DNA from: Cephalopachus bancanus
Taxonomy: Eukaryota; Chordata; Mammalia; Primates; Tarsiidae
Length of the DNA stretch: 64,000 bases
Assembly (NCBI GenBank): GCA_027257055.1
Contig: JAPVLO010000115.1
Span: 434,001 to 498,000 of the forward strand
Direction of reading: 5' to 3'
This document shows positions 1-12,000 of this stretch, in pieces. The notes beneath the pieces were generated by a model, which was not told the origin of the DNA, made no database searches, and saw only the letters and a list, made by a program, of their open reading frames with translations. The position numbers and the translations under genes are program-made. Positions within the stretch are counted from its first letter, which is position 1. Each line of letters opens with the position of its first letter.

Positions 1-99
1 ATTGAAAGGTTCTGTTTGGGGTTAGCAATAGTCTGTTCTTCCTTCCCTGTGCCAACCTTGCTTCTTTCCACCCCACCCATCTCTTTGTTTTCTCTAAAG

Positions 100-211
100 G
101 TGCCGTTCTCTTCGAGAAGAGGACAGGGCTCTGAATCAGTATCCTGCATTATACTACCCAGAGTTATACATTCTTAAAGGGGGCTACAGAGACTTCTTTC
201 CGGAATATACA
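100..211 (+). CDS. CDC25C: CDC25C penultimate coding exon
   Basis: The acceptor is ctctaaag at 92-99 and the donor is gtaaag at 212. The first base completes a codon from an upstream exon, and 37 full codons follow, from CRSLREEDR to FFPEYT. Reading on into the intron stays open for about 30 codons, so an intron-retained transcript would gain a short unrelated tail. Confidence 0.95.
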
Positions 212-538
212 GTAAAGTGTGGGGCACATGGGGGAGCCAACTTTAGCATGCAATTCCTAGAGCCTGCAAAGGTCTCAGAAGAAACTACTGCTGCTTCTTA
301 GCAACTGCTAGCAGCAACATCTCCATTATGCTTAGTAGACAGGGTTCAGGAGTCTAGAGAATCCCTAACTCTGTCCCCTACCTTTCAGGAGCTGTGTGAA
401 CCACAGAGCTACTGCCCTATGCATCACCAGGACCACAGAGCTGAGCTGCTGAGGTGTCGGAGCCAGAGCAAGGTGCAGGAAGGGGAGCGGCAGCTGCGGG
501 AGCAGATTGCCCTCCTGGTGAAGGATGTGAACCCATGA
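100..538 (+). CDS. CDC25C: CDC25C, C-terminal end of the coding region (last two coding exons; gene continues off the left edge)
   Basis: CDC25C is the dual-specificity phosphatase that removes inhibitory phosphates from CDK1-cyclin B and triggers mitotic entry. Two exons are visible, 100-211 and 389-538, split by a 177-bp GT-AG intron. Together they encode 86 residues plus one shared codon. The first includes [20 protein letters not shown] and the second [16 protein letters not shown] and [11 protein letters not shown] before TGA. Both match my memory of the human C-terminus closely. This is the tail after the rhodanese-like catalytic fold; the catalytic Cys-X5-Arg loop lies upstream of the window. 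The residue at the exon junction is Thr where I recall Met in human, and the last residues are DVNP rather than DMSP. Neighbour: GFRA3 starts about 8 kb downstream on the same strand. Identification is very secure; only the 5' part is missing. Confidence 0.97.
389..538 (+). CDS. CDC25C: CDC25C terminal coding exon
   Basis: The acceptor is cctttcag at 381-388. There are 49 codons and the stop TGA at 536-538. The content is rich in charged residues ([20 protein letters not shown]), as expected for the C-terminal helix of CDC25 phosphatases that helps bind CDK-cyclin. Confidence 0.95.
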   Translation, partial: ELCEPQSYCPMHHQDHRAELLRCRSQSKVQEGERQLREQIALLVKDVNP

Positions 539-965
539 AAATAGACCAGCCACTGGCTGCTAAGGAGTCACCAAAAGATATACAGAAATCCTTAACAGAA
601 AGAGCTATCTTCTGGATGGTTAAACCCAATAATGCTGAAAGATGTATGCAAAACAACAGGCTGTCAAACTATTGAAGTTCCAAGCGTGGGGAATGGTTTG
701 GTTTCAGTAGAGCTAAAATCTGGTGGCTGAATCCTGGAGCTGACTCTAAAGGCTGCATCCTTGAGGAGCATAGAGATGTGTATTGCTTCAGGGAGTTCTT
801 GCATTCCTCTTCCCAGTTACTCATGTCTGTCACAAGCTGTCTATCTCTTTCTCTCTCTGGGTTTCTGGCTATATAAGAGTTCCCCACCTTCTTTCTCTGT
901 ATTTTCCTTCTTTTTTCACCCTCTCTCTTTTTTTACAATGGGCAAATAAACACTACAGAATGAGA
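539..965 (+). other. CDC25C: CDC25C 3'UTR with polyadenylation signal
   Basis: The sequence after the stop resembles the human CDC25C 3'UTR as I recall it, including the ending AATAAACACTACAGAATGAG. The AATAAA hexamer is at 945-950, so cleavage is expected near 965. A pyrimidine-rich stretch (about 838-936) precedes it. The UTR holds no Alu. Confidence 0.85.
945..950 (+). terminator. CDC25C poly(A) signal AATAAA
   Basis: Canonical hexamer about 400 bases after the CDC25C stop codon, followed by a G/T-rich stretch from about 961. Confidence 0.85.
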
Positions 966-1039
966 GGTGTGATTGTGAGCCTAACCTGCTCCTAGAAGAT
1001 CTGTATAAGGAGGTAGTCTCCTTCAGACATACAGGTATA

Positions 1040-1240
1040 ACCATTTTTATAGTTCTCAAAGTTTGGAACCTGGACCATCAGCATCATCTGAACTTGTTTG
1101 AAATGCAAATTTTCAGGCCCTACCTCACACCTCCTAAATCAGAACCTCTGAGGTTAAAGCTCAGAGATCTGGGTTTTAAATCTCCTTTGTCTGTTGATTC
1201 TGATGCATGCTAAGGCTTGAGAACCACTGCTCTGGAATTA
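1040..1240 (+). mobile_element. MER5A-like hAT-Charlie DNA transposon remnant
   Basis: Sequence running from TTCTCAAAGTTTGGAACC through GAAATGCAAATTTTCAGGCC to TTGAGAACCACTG matches the pattern I know for MER5A-type non-autonomous hAT elements. The ends are roughly complementary (TTCTCAAAG / TTGAGAACC). It is old and diverged. Confidence 0.75.
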
Positions 1241-1347
1241 AGGAAAACCTTTCAAATTGTATTCTTCAGCAGTACCCGAGGCTTTCCTTTTCTAGACCAT
1301 TCCATGATACGAGTTATTTAAAAGTGTGACCCAGACTCAGCACTGTG

Positions 1348-1637
1348 TTTTTTTTTGTTTGTGTAGGAGTCTTACACTGTCACCAAGGCTGGAGTGCAGT
1401 GGCACGCTCATAGTTACCCCAGCTTCAACCGGCTGAGCTCAGGCAATCCTGCTTTAGCCTTCCAAGTAGCTGGAACCACAGGTGTGCACCACCATGCCCA
1501 GCTAATTTTTTGATTTATTGTAGAGACGAAGTCTCCACCAAGTTTTCCAGGCTGCCCTTGAACCCCTGGACTCAGGCAATCCTCTCGCCTCCACCTTCCA
1601 AAGTGCTGGGAGTACAGATGTGAGCCACCGCACCCAG
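1348..1637 (-). mobile_element. Alu, full-length, antisense, older type
   Basis: The T-run is at 1348-1356, followed by both arms and the end CCGCACCCAG. No clear target-site duplication. Confidence 0.9.
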
Positions 1638-1872
1638 TCACATGTCATATTAAGGCTCAGAAAACCAAGATGATCTCAGTTTGGTTCAAAAGGTTCCTTG
1701 TCTACAGCCTCTGGAGTTTTGATTTTTTTCCATTTCCCAAACTTTTTCCACTCCGTTTTATATCTTATAAAGACAAGTTTAGAATTTGGGATAGTTGGAA
1801 GTAGAGATTATTGAAGATAAGAATAAAATAAAGTAAAAGTACAAAGCAAGATCTTTAGCCCTTAGGAAGACC

Positions 1873-2157
1873 TTTTTTTTTGATTTGGAGTCTCACTCTC
1901 ACCCAGACTGGAGTGCAGTGGCCGCTCCCGGCCACCGCAGCCTCGACCTGCTGGGCTCCGGCAATCCTTCCACCTCAGCCTTCCAAGGAGCTGGAACTAC
2001 AGGTGTGTGCTAGCATGCCTGACTAATTTTTGATTTATTGTAGAGATGAGGTCTCGCCAAGTTGCCCGGGCAGGTCTTGAACCCACGAACTCAGGCAATC
2101 CACTCACCTTGGCCTCCCAAAGCACTGGGATTACAGGCTGAGCTACCGAGCCCAGCC
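1873..2157 (-). mobile_element. Alu, full-length, antisense, younger type
   Basis: Ends with GGCTGAGCTACCGAGCCCAGCC. The target-site duplication aggaagacctttt is at 1864-1876 and 2158-2170. Confidence 0.93.
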
Positions 2158-2319
2158 AGGAAGACCTTTTAAACTGCATTCTTCAGCAATATCCCAGGTT
2201 TTCCTTTCTTGGAGCATTTTCAGATGGTTGACCTTGAGCAGCAGTGGAATTGACTGAAAACATTTTCATTCTCTGGCATTAACCTAATAGTTCTTATAGC
2301 CCAGGTCTAGAAAGAACTA

Positions 2320-2887
<568 letters not shown>

Positions 2888-3600
2888 AGACTTTTAAAGC
2901 AAGTGGGAGGCAAGGAGGGTTGTGAGTAGTCACAGGACAACCCTGTGCCTGTTTGGACTGAATTCCTTTTTCAAGGTTCACATGTGCTCTTGCCCTGGAG
3001 TGCCTCATGCATGCCTCACAGCAGAGGGCACTGCTGTATTCTCCAAGCCAGCCAGCTGAACCTGCGGCCTCCCCTCCTAACCTGTCAAAAGGGAAGCTAC
3101 ATTCTTGGCTGCCTTGGCCCTTGGTCTCGGAGCTCAGAAGGGCTGGGGGAAGTAAGGAGAAAAAAGCTGGGGCTACATTAGGTGGAGATAGCTGAGGGAA
3201 AGAGGCTGCTCTTCTGTCCCACCCACACACAGAACCCTGTGCCCCCAGCAGGAATTCCTAGTAGTCTGAGGAGGAAACTGCTTGAAGCACCTCCTCTTCT
3301 GTATGCGAGGGGCCCCTGCTTCACTGCCTACCCTAATGGGTCATTGCTTGAGAATTCTTCCCGAAGGGTAGAACCACATCCTAAATGGGAAGAGATTGAT
3401 GCACATGTGTCTGCATGTCAAGTACTCTTAATTAAGTGGAAACTCTGAGTTGCAAAACAAAACAAAACAAAAGATGGTTTAGTTATCTCCTTTGTGAAAA
3501 ATTGTATTTACCCAAAAGTCAACATTTTTCTATATGATTTCTTATAAAATCCTCCCACTATATAGGAACCATATGATTTGGTTCACGTGATTTTCCAGAA
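2888..3600. other. Single-copy intergenic stretch
   Basis: No repeat or gene recognised. It holds a short (AAAAC)n run near 3456-3471. Short open frames here show no codon pattern or homology I recognise. Confidence 0.5.
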
Positions 3601-3680
3601 ACAACAGCAGCTAGCACTTCGGGTGCTTACTGTGTATGGGATTTTTTCTAAATTCATTTTATGTGTAAAACTAATTTTCA

Positions 3681-3967
3681 GGCCAGACACAGTGGCTCAC
3701 ACCTGTAATCCTAGCACTTTGGTTGGCTGAGGTGAGAGGATTACCTGAGCCCAGGGGTTCAAGACCAGCCTAGGCAACATGGCAAGACCTCGTCTCTACA
3801 ATAAATAACAAAATTAGCTGGGTGTGTTGGCATGAACCTGTAGTCCCAGCTACTTGGAAGGCTAAGGTGGAAAGATTGCCTGAACCCAGCAGGTTGAGGC
3901 TGTGATAGCTGATTGTGTCATTGTACTCCAGCCTGGGTGACAGTGTGAGACTCTGATTCAAAAAAAT
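3681..3967 (+). mobile_element. Alu, full-length, sense, inside a MIR
   Basis: Starts GGCCAGACACAGTGG and has the AATAAATAACAAAATTAG linker. The duplication aaactaattttca lies on both sides (3668-3680 and 3974-3986). Confidence 0.92.
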
Positions 3968-4033
3968 TACAATAAACTAATTTTCAAGAGAATCCCAGGT
4001 ACTCATGAATTTCTTTAACAAGATAAAGACAAA

Positions 4034-4329
4034 GCCGGGCTCGGTGGCTCAGCCTGTAATCCTGTGCCTTTGGGAGGCTGAGGTGAGTGGATTGCCTGAG
4101 CCCGCGGGTTCAAGACCCGCCTGGGCAGCGAGACCTCATCTCTACAATAAATCAAAAAATCAGCCGGGCGTGGTAGCGCATGCCTGTAATTCTGGCTACT
4201 TGGAAGGCTGAGGCGGAGGGATCGCCGGAGCCCAGCAGATCGAGGCGTGGTGTCCGGAAGCAGCCTCTGCACTCCAGTTTGGGCGACCGAGTTAGACTCC
4301 AACTCAAAAAAAAACAACAAAAAAAAAAC
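4034..4329 (+). mobile_element. Alu, full-length, sense, young subfamily
   Basis: Starts GCCGGGCTCGGTGGCTCAGCC and has a GCGGGTTCAAGACCCGC box-B hairpin. Target-site duplication acaagataaagaca on both sides. Confidence 0.94.
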
Positions 4330-4726
4330 CAAACAAGATAAAGACATTGAAGAACAGGGATTAAGTAACCTGTATAAGGTCACACAGCTAATAAAATGGC
4401 AGCATTGGGATTTGAACCAAGACAGTATGGCTCCAGAGTTCATTCTCTTCATGGATTTGCTGCTACCAAATGTTATCAAACTGTGCTTTTCTGTATATAT
4501 ATATTTTTTAATCTAAAAGCCTCAATTGTAGGTTCTTGAATTTGGGGCCATAAGGGTTGCTTGAGTTTGAGAGACAAGGCTAAGGGCAGGTACCAAACCC
4601 AGCCAGAAATCTGATCATGACTCTGTAGGAGGCTCACTCTGCACTAGTGCCCTGGCACTGATGTATTTGTTCATCATACGATCAGGTAATAACAAGCAGA
4701 AATATTTTGACCTAAAAATAGCTTCT

Positions 4727-5049
<323 letters not shown>

Positions 5050-5301
5050 CTACAAAACACTCTGGCCCACTAGCATATTAATCAAAAGGAAGAAAAATGC
5101 CACCTCCAGCTCCAAATCAGCTGATTGGGTGGTGGGGATTGATTGGTCAAGTTCACAGAACAATCAACTGCATGCCACCTGCATGATATTTATTCCATGC
5201 TTGCTATATGCCAGGCATAATGCTAAACCCCTTTACCAAATATATACTTGTTTAATCCACACATTACTTCATATACTTGTTATATGAACTAATAGATGTC
5301 A

Positions 5302-5876
5302 TTTTTTTTTTGAGTCGGAGTCTCACTCTTGCCCAGGCTGGAGTGCAGTTGCACACTCATGGCCACCACAGCCTCGACCTGCTGGGTTCAGGTGATCCTT
5401 CCACCACAGCCTTCCAAGTAGCTGGAACTACAGGCATGTGCCACCACGCCTGACTAATTTTTCTTTTTTTTTTTTGAGTTGGAGTCTCATTCTCTTGCTC
5501 AGGCTGGAGTATGGTGGCATGCTCGTGGCCACCGCAGCCTCGACCTGCTGGGCTCAGGCACTGCTTCTGCCTCAGCCTTCCAAAGGCGTACACCACCAGA
5601 CCCAGCTAATTTTTTGATTTATTGTAGAGACGAGGTCTCACCAAGTTGTCCATGCAGGTCTCAAACCCCTGGACTTAGGAAATCCTCTTACCTCAACCTC
5701 CCAAAGTGCTTGGATTACAGGCTCGAGTCACTGCGCCCAGCTAAATTTTTTGATTTATTGTAGAGATGAGGTCTCGCCAAGTTGTCCAGGCTGGTCTCAA
5801 ATTTCGGGTTCAGGCAATCCTCTCGCCTTTGCCTCCCAAAGTGTTGGGTTTACAGGCATGAGCCACCACACCAGCA
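5302..5876 (-). mobile_element. Alu, antisense, interrupted by a second Alu
   Basis: The outer element runs 5302-5463 and resumes at about 5743-5876. The break falls in its linker between arms. Confidence 0.88.
5464..5742 (-). mobile_element. Alu, antisense, nested in the linker of another Alu
   Basis: A complete T-run-to-CTGCGCCCAG unit inside the outer Alu. The linker sequence CTAATTTTT is repeated on both sides, consistent with a target-site duplication. Confidence 0.85.
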
Positions 5877-6025
5877 GATACTATTATCCTTAATCTTACA
5901 GATGAAGAAATGGAAGCACAGAAAAATTATGCAACTTGCCCAAGGTTACCCAACAAGTGTTGGAAATGGCATCTGAACCCAGGCAGCCGCTTGTGGTCTT
6001 AGCTATTCATTATACTGCTATCAAC

Positions 6026-6865
6026 CTGGATCAGGATAGTAGCAGGAATTAAAGTTCAACAGGAAGAGAGAACATGAGAGAAGGCAGAATCTCTACAGTT
6101 TGACCATAAGAGGAGAAAATCAAGATTACAAGTGAAAGAGAAGTAAGATACAGGGTCTTTGGGCCTTTGAACCTCAATCAGTGGGTTACAATGCCTTCTC
6201 AGGGCAGGGTTTAGTCTTAATCATTTTGCACCCAGCACAAAGCCGGGCCCATAATCAGCTTCAAAAGACATTACGTTGAATGATGGCCGAGTCACATCAT
6301 CTTTGTAGAAAGGACTGGCTCATTTGTCGTGATCCACAAGGCTCCCAGTGGCTGCTTATCTAGCAGGTGTTGGTAATCACAGAGTACAGGGTTGGTGGGG
6401 AGAGGGTGTGCTGAAGGGCTGTCAATATTAGTATTGGAGTCATATTTATTTGCAGAGGCTTCCTCCACCCTCCAGCCTTGGTTACCAGTCCTCAAAGGCC
6501 CAATGATGTCAGGCACTCCACTCCAAAGCCAAGATAGAGATATGCTACAGGCACCTCATTTCTCTCTCAAAAAGGCCAGCCTCTTACGGGGGGAATTGGG
6601 CATTGTTCCCAGTCCATCAGTTTGACCCTGTTCCTGCATTCTTGGTCCATTCCGTGAGGATAGCACTGAGTAGACACTTTTAGTAGGCACCTGAGCAAAT
6701 GCCCTTCCAGAGCCCCCTTCCTATCCCAAACCTGATTTGGCTTGGCTGCTAGAGGGGTGAGAGAATAGCAGTGATGCCCCTTGACCAGCCCGGTCTTTAT
6801 TGGCTCATGGGTCTCAGCCCTTTTCTAGCATCCCAACCCCCTGAAATCATTCCATTTTGCTTTCT
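6026..6865. other. Single-copy intergenic stretch
   Basis: No repeat or gene recognised. Mixed base composition, no CpG cluster. Confidence 0.5.
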
Positions 6866-7168
6866 TTCTTTTTTTTTTTCCAAGTCAGAGTCTCACTGCT
6901 GCCCAGGCTGGAGTGCAGTGGCATGCTCACAGCCACCACAGCCTCAACCTGCTGGGCTCAGGCAATCCTCCCACCTCAGCCTTCCAAGTAGCTGGAACCA
7001 CAGGCATGAACCACCATTCCTAGCTAATTTTTTGTTATTGTTGTTTATTGTAGAGACTTGGTCTCCACCAAGTTACCCAGACTGGTGTCGAACTCCTGGG
7101 CTTAGGCAATCCTCTCACTTCGGCCTCCCAAAGTGCTGGGATCACAGGTGTGAGCCACTACATCTGGA
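6866..7168 (-). mobile_element. Alu, full-length, antisense
   Basis: The target-site duplication ccattttgctttct is at 6852-6865 and 7169-7182. The linker is TTGTTATTGTTGTTTATTG. Confidence 0.93.
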
Positions 7169-7182
7169 CCATTTTGCTTTCT

Positions 7183-8400
7183 AAATCCCACTTTGAAACT
7201 ATTGTCAGTGGGGCTATGGACTCCCCAGCCTCCGTTTCCTAGCCTTCCTGGAGGGGAGGGCTTGGGACAGGTAGGTACACAGAGGTAGGGTGGAGCTAGG
7301 GGAGAGCAGACCCTCCACAGAAGCTGTGTAGCCAGATGTTCACAGCTCTCCTGTAAAACTGGCAGGGGAGATATAGATTAAAACGAAGCACAAACTCCAT
7401 TTAAAGTGCATTACAGCTCAAGAACCAGCTCCCCTTGGGCAGGAGAAGGGAGGGAAGGGCACAGAGGCCACAGCGGTCTCCTTCCTTATCTAGGGCCACA
7501 TGTCTTTCTCTTAGCTTTGTGAAGGGTGATTTACACCCCCAGCTGGAATGACTCTCTTTCTGGGCTGATTACATCGGCAAATGCCCCCCAGAGGCCACAG
7601 CAGGATGGCCATATTCAGAAGCAGCAGCCAATAAATCTCAGAGGTTTATATTGCAATTCTCAATACCCTCCCTCCTGGCCCTCTGCCAGACCGGCTGTGG
7701 AAGTAAGGAGGGGGCCCCAGTTGGAGGGCTAGGGGATGAAACCCTCCACTTCCTTTCATCACTCTCTTTCCTTTCTCTTTTTCTAAATACTGCTTAGTTC
7801 TCATTCTTCAAGTCTTTCGCCTCTGTCTTTGCCCTGGGATTTGGCAGAAATCAGGTCCAGGCCCAGGCCCAGTGAATTCCCTTATTCTCATAGGTAGATA
7901 TCCTGGGTTCTGGACATAGCTATGTTTCTATCTAGTTGCTTAATACTGATGGAGTAACTTGCTCTCTAAATCTGTTTCATCATTTGAAAATGGTGGGGTT
8001 TCTGAAAGTCACCTTCCTTCATGATCCTTGGTCCAGGGAAATCTCTGCTAATTAGCTTGAGGGGAGTTTAATCTTCCATCCTTCTCGTGACAACAGGGGC
8101 TGAATTTTGGAATCTAGTCTGGTAAAGCTTCTGGGATCTGGCTCCCGGTCTCCTCCACCAGCAAATCATTTCACTTGTCTGCAGCCCACCTGTGCAGAAT
8201 CATGAGGTTAATAACAACCACCGAATCGTACTTGAAGACCCTTAAGAGAGGCAAGTGAGATCATAGATGTGCAAAATGTAAGAGGAAAAATACTAGACAT
8301 GCAAATGCTCTTGTGCTGGTTTGTTCCAGTTTTGTTACAAGATTTCATTTGTGGTGGTTGCTGCTGTTCTTTGGTGTGTGGATGGTGGTGCTGAAGATCT
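7183..8400. other. Single-copy region upstream of the GFRA3 promoter
   Basis: It contains no repeat I can recognise over 1.2 kb, the longest repeat-free stretch near the gene. The sparing suggests possible regulatory content (inference). Confidence 0.45.
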
Positions 8401-8409
8401 GAAAAGTGA

Positions 8410-9010
8410 GAAGGGGTGCTTTTTTTGAGAACTATCTGGGCCCCGCGATGGCGAGTCTCCAGCAGCAGCTTCCACAACGTCTTGCTAAGCGGAGGCTGCA
8501 GACAGCAGGTGGGCAGACTCGGGAAGGGCACCCTCTTGCGCACCCAAGCCCTGCGGCTCCCGGACGCGCGCCCTTCCTCGCCCCCACCCCGCCGCTCCCC
8601 TTTGGAGGAGTCGGGGGGGGGACGCCGGGGGGTGCGGACGCGCGCTCGGAGTTGGAGGGCGGCGCCCGGGACCCTGGTGAGAGAGTGTTGGCGCGGGGAG
8701 GGGCGGGAGGCGGTGGGAGGCGCCGGCCGAGGGAGACCCGCTCGCCGAGCGCCAGCCTGGGAGCCGGAGTAGCGCGGCATCCACGCCCACCATGGTGCGC
8801 CCCCCGAGCCCGCGACCGCAGCCGCCCGTCGGCCTGGTCCTGCTGCTGCTGCTGCCGCTCGGAGCCGGTGAGTGTCGTCTGTGCGCACCGGCTGGGGCCC
8901 TGCGGGAAGGTGGAGGTGAGCCGGGAGGTGGAGGTGAGCGTGTAGGCGGGGCGGGGTCGCCGCTGCCCCGCGCGCGGGTCCGTCGGAGGCTAGGGAACTG
9001 GAGGAGGAAC
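8410..9010 (+). promoter_or_regulatory. GFRA3: GFRA3 CpG-island promoter
   Basis: Base composition shifts abruptly to G+C-rich with many CpG from about 8440 to 9005, spanning the start codon at 8792. GC-box-like motifs occur, for example GGGGCGGGG overlapping 8946-8956 and GAGGGGCGGGAGG at about 8699-8711. No TATA box is obvious upstream of the start, so dispersed initiation is likely. The exact transcription start cannot be fixed from sequence alone. Confidence 0.8.
8792..8867 (+). CDS. GFRA3: GFRA3 coding exon 1 (signal peptide)
   Basis: Encodes [14 protein letters not shown] and then a run of leucines; the donor is gtgagt at 8868. The exon ends after one base of a Gly codon. The leucine core is written with repeated CTG codons, which could vary in length. 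The leader looks about five residues shorter than the human one I recall. Confidence 0.95.
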
Positions 9011-12000
9011 CCCCCCGGGTCCCTCGAGGGACTGAGTTCCGTGCCTAATACGGAGTCCGAACTGATGTAGAACTGAGTGCCAGCAACGGCCTGGCCACTC
9101 AAGCGTCTCCCGGCTCCCAGGTCCCCACACAGTCACACAACAACCTACAGCCAGGCCACTACCAAGTCAACATCTCTAGGAGGAGGGGAGAATCTGATCA
9201 GAACCAAGCATGCCATTTGCTCCACGTGGGCTTTAACTCGTCCTTCCACTTGAAGGACTGCGGGAGACACTAGGTACAGAGGAAGAAAGAAGTTTATTAG
9301 AACTGACTTGTAACAAATTAGGGTTATAAACTACTGCCCAGAACTTGCTAACATTATTTGGTTGCATTGTTGAGGCTGTTCCCACCAATTTACCGACACC
9401 CCACATTGGGATATACTAAATTATTATTTTAAATGTGGCAGCACGCTGGAGATTGGGCAGGATGGTCTTTCCCTTGCAAGCCGCCCAGCACAGTGCCTTG
9501 CCCTGTGGGTAGTAAATAGATCCACAGTAGGTGTTCTGTGGTTTTAGAAACATGCCACTTCCCCAAGGGATCTGAGATCTTGTTATCCATGGTTTTAGTG
9601 AGTGGGATGGGTGCATGGAATTTCACTATTGGACTGAAAGACAGAGACCACCCATAGTGCCCCAAGACCTTGGTCCACGAGGTGGTACTGCAGAATTGGA
9701 GTCTTGACAGTGAGACAGATATGGAAAGAAGGAAGGAAAACATTGTTCTTTCCAGACTGACTCTATCAGTAAATGAGGGCAGCAAGACATCACTGCTCTT
9801 ATGACTACCCAGGACATTCCATTAATCCTAAAGGCATGGCTGCGTGTCAGGATCAGAAGTAAACACCTTCCCCATTAATTTAATGAAGCAGAATGGGTGA
9901 CAGTCTATTTTCCACAATAATATTTGACAGCAATTGTTTCTGGTTAAGCAGCCTCACTAAAAATCCCTAAAATAGTCACCTAGGAGCTGCCATGTAGGAC
10001 CAAGTGCCATTTAAGAGCACAGATCAACAGAGGGCTTTAACAATGAAGAAAAATACCCTGCTCACCTTGTTGACATAAAATTTAACATGGACCCCAGCTG
10101 TGTTGCTCAGGTTGGCCTCAAACAGTTGGGCTCAAGGCCTAACAAAGCTAAGCAGAAAGGAGACCGCCAATTCACAGGGAAGGGGCATCATTCTGAAGCA
10201 GATAGGTTGTGTCCTGGGTCCCAGCCCTAACTCAGTCTTGACTTGCTGCATCCACTGCTGCATGTTACTTTTCTTTGTTCATCCATCCATAAAATGGGTG
10301 CCTGGTTACAGGCCTCACTAGGGAGGAATAAATGAGAATCTTATGCCCAGAAGCACAGCCTGATCTGCTCCCTTTTGCAGCTACTCATTCTCTGATGAGC
10401 CAAGAAGTTGCAAGGCCAGGTTGCTGACTAATCAGTACGAAATAGACATAACAGTGGCAGCATATATGAAGAGGTGGGGCGAGCACAGTAGAGAGTTCTA
10501 GGGTCGAAAATAAACCGGAAAAGGCGTGATTACTCAACTCCAGCTGTTACACTGTGTGCATGTGGACCCAATGTTTCCATTTTTCAAGAGAATTTGGAAA
10601 TCCATAGTTTATTTGAAATCTGGTTTTTTAATGTTGGACACGAATTAAAACTTTAAGAAAATACTGTCAAAAATGCAAAAAAAAAAAAAAACAAGAAAAG
10701 AAAATACTATGTTGACTAAAGAAAACACATCTGCTCATAGGATGATTTGTGATCTTTGTCCTGGATCAAGCCCTGTGTTTTACAATCCAGGAAACACAAA
10801 TTTCACCTTGTTGACATAAAATTTAACATGGACCTCAAGTTCTTTGTTGAGCTGAAATGCCCCTAAATCCACCACTGCTCAACTTGGTGAACTCTCCACT
10901 AAGAAATTAGATTTTCTCTTGAAAATGGTTATGACTCAATATTTAGTCCAGGTACAGCAATAAGACTTGAACCTGCTACATTTCTTATTTTATTTATTTG
11001 TTTGTTCATTTATTTATTTATATAGTAGAGACAGGGTTTTGCTATGTTGCTCAGGTTGACCTCAAACAATTGGGCTCAAGGGATCCTCCCAACTCAGCCT
11101 CCAAAGCGTTAGGATTACAGGTGTGAGCCACCTACATAAATGTAAGTATATCTTTTGTTTTTTTGAGTTGGAGTCTCACTCCATTGCCCAGACGGGAGTG
11201 CAGTGGCATGCTCCCACCCACCGCAGCTTCAACCTGCTGGGCTCTGGCGATCCTTCCACCTCAGCCTTCCAAGTAGCCGGAACTACAGGCGTGCACTACC
11301 ACGCCCGGCTAATTTTTTTGATTTATTGCAGAGATGAGGTCTTGCCAAGTTGCCCAGGCGGGTCTTGAACCTGCGGGCTCAGGCAATTCACTCACCTCGG
11401 CCTCCTAAAGCACGGGATTACAGGCTGAGCCACCGAGCCCGGCTATATCTTTTTTTTTATTTTAATTTTTTTTTAGAGATCAAGGTGGTAGCATTACTTG
11501 GCCCAGGAGTTGCAGGTTGAAGTGAGCTGTAATCACTGCATTCTAGCCTGGAGCAAGACAATGTTTCAAAAAAAAAAAAATCCACGATGAACAAGATATC
11601 AGAATTTTAAATAAATAGAGTAACAATTAGGCACATTGGAGGCTGAGTCCAAAGAAAAAAATTGGTATTGATCCTGCCTTTATTTATGCATCGAATTTGA
11701 CACCAGCTTTCAAACCTTAGGGAGCATCAGGATCTCTGTGAACTTGTCAAAATTCAGATTCTCAGGCGTTGTCATCAGAGATTCTTAGTAGGTCTGGGGT
11801 GGGGTTCAGAAATTTGCATTTTAATAAGTAATCTATTTGATTTTGCTGTGACAGTTAGAGGAGGTTAAACTAGCCGAACTTTGAGGTCCCTCCCAGTTTT
11901 GGGACCCTTTGATTGTAGATAGAGGGAAGGGACCCAGAGAAGTGACAGAGGTTGCTCACAGAGTGTCCCTGTCATTCGTTTATTCCTAAATGGAGTAGGA

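Larger units (their letters stand above)
3600..4460 (-). mobile_element. MIR, antisense, split by two Alus
   Basis: The pieces are 3610-3680 (GCTTACTGTGTATGG...), 3968-4033 and 4333-4460 (TTAAGTAACCTG, AAGGTCACACAGCTA, GGATTTGAACC). In order they read like one antisense MIR. The interrupting Alus are at 3681-3967 and 4034-4329. Confidence 0.75.
5185..6025 (-). mobile_element. MIR, antisense, split by nested Alus
   Basis: The left piece includes TGCTATATGCCAGGCATAATGC (about 5200). The right piece from 5877 includes ACAGATGAAGAAATGG, CTTGCCCAAGG and CTGAACCCAGGCAG, all antisense MIR signatures. Confidence 0.75.

Noticed and set aside
8208..9102. Antisense and alternative-frame open readings across the CpG island (up to 226 codons)
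   Set aside because: Arginine/proline-rich composition typical of GC-rich noise; only the MVRPPSP frame matches a known protein.
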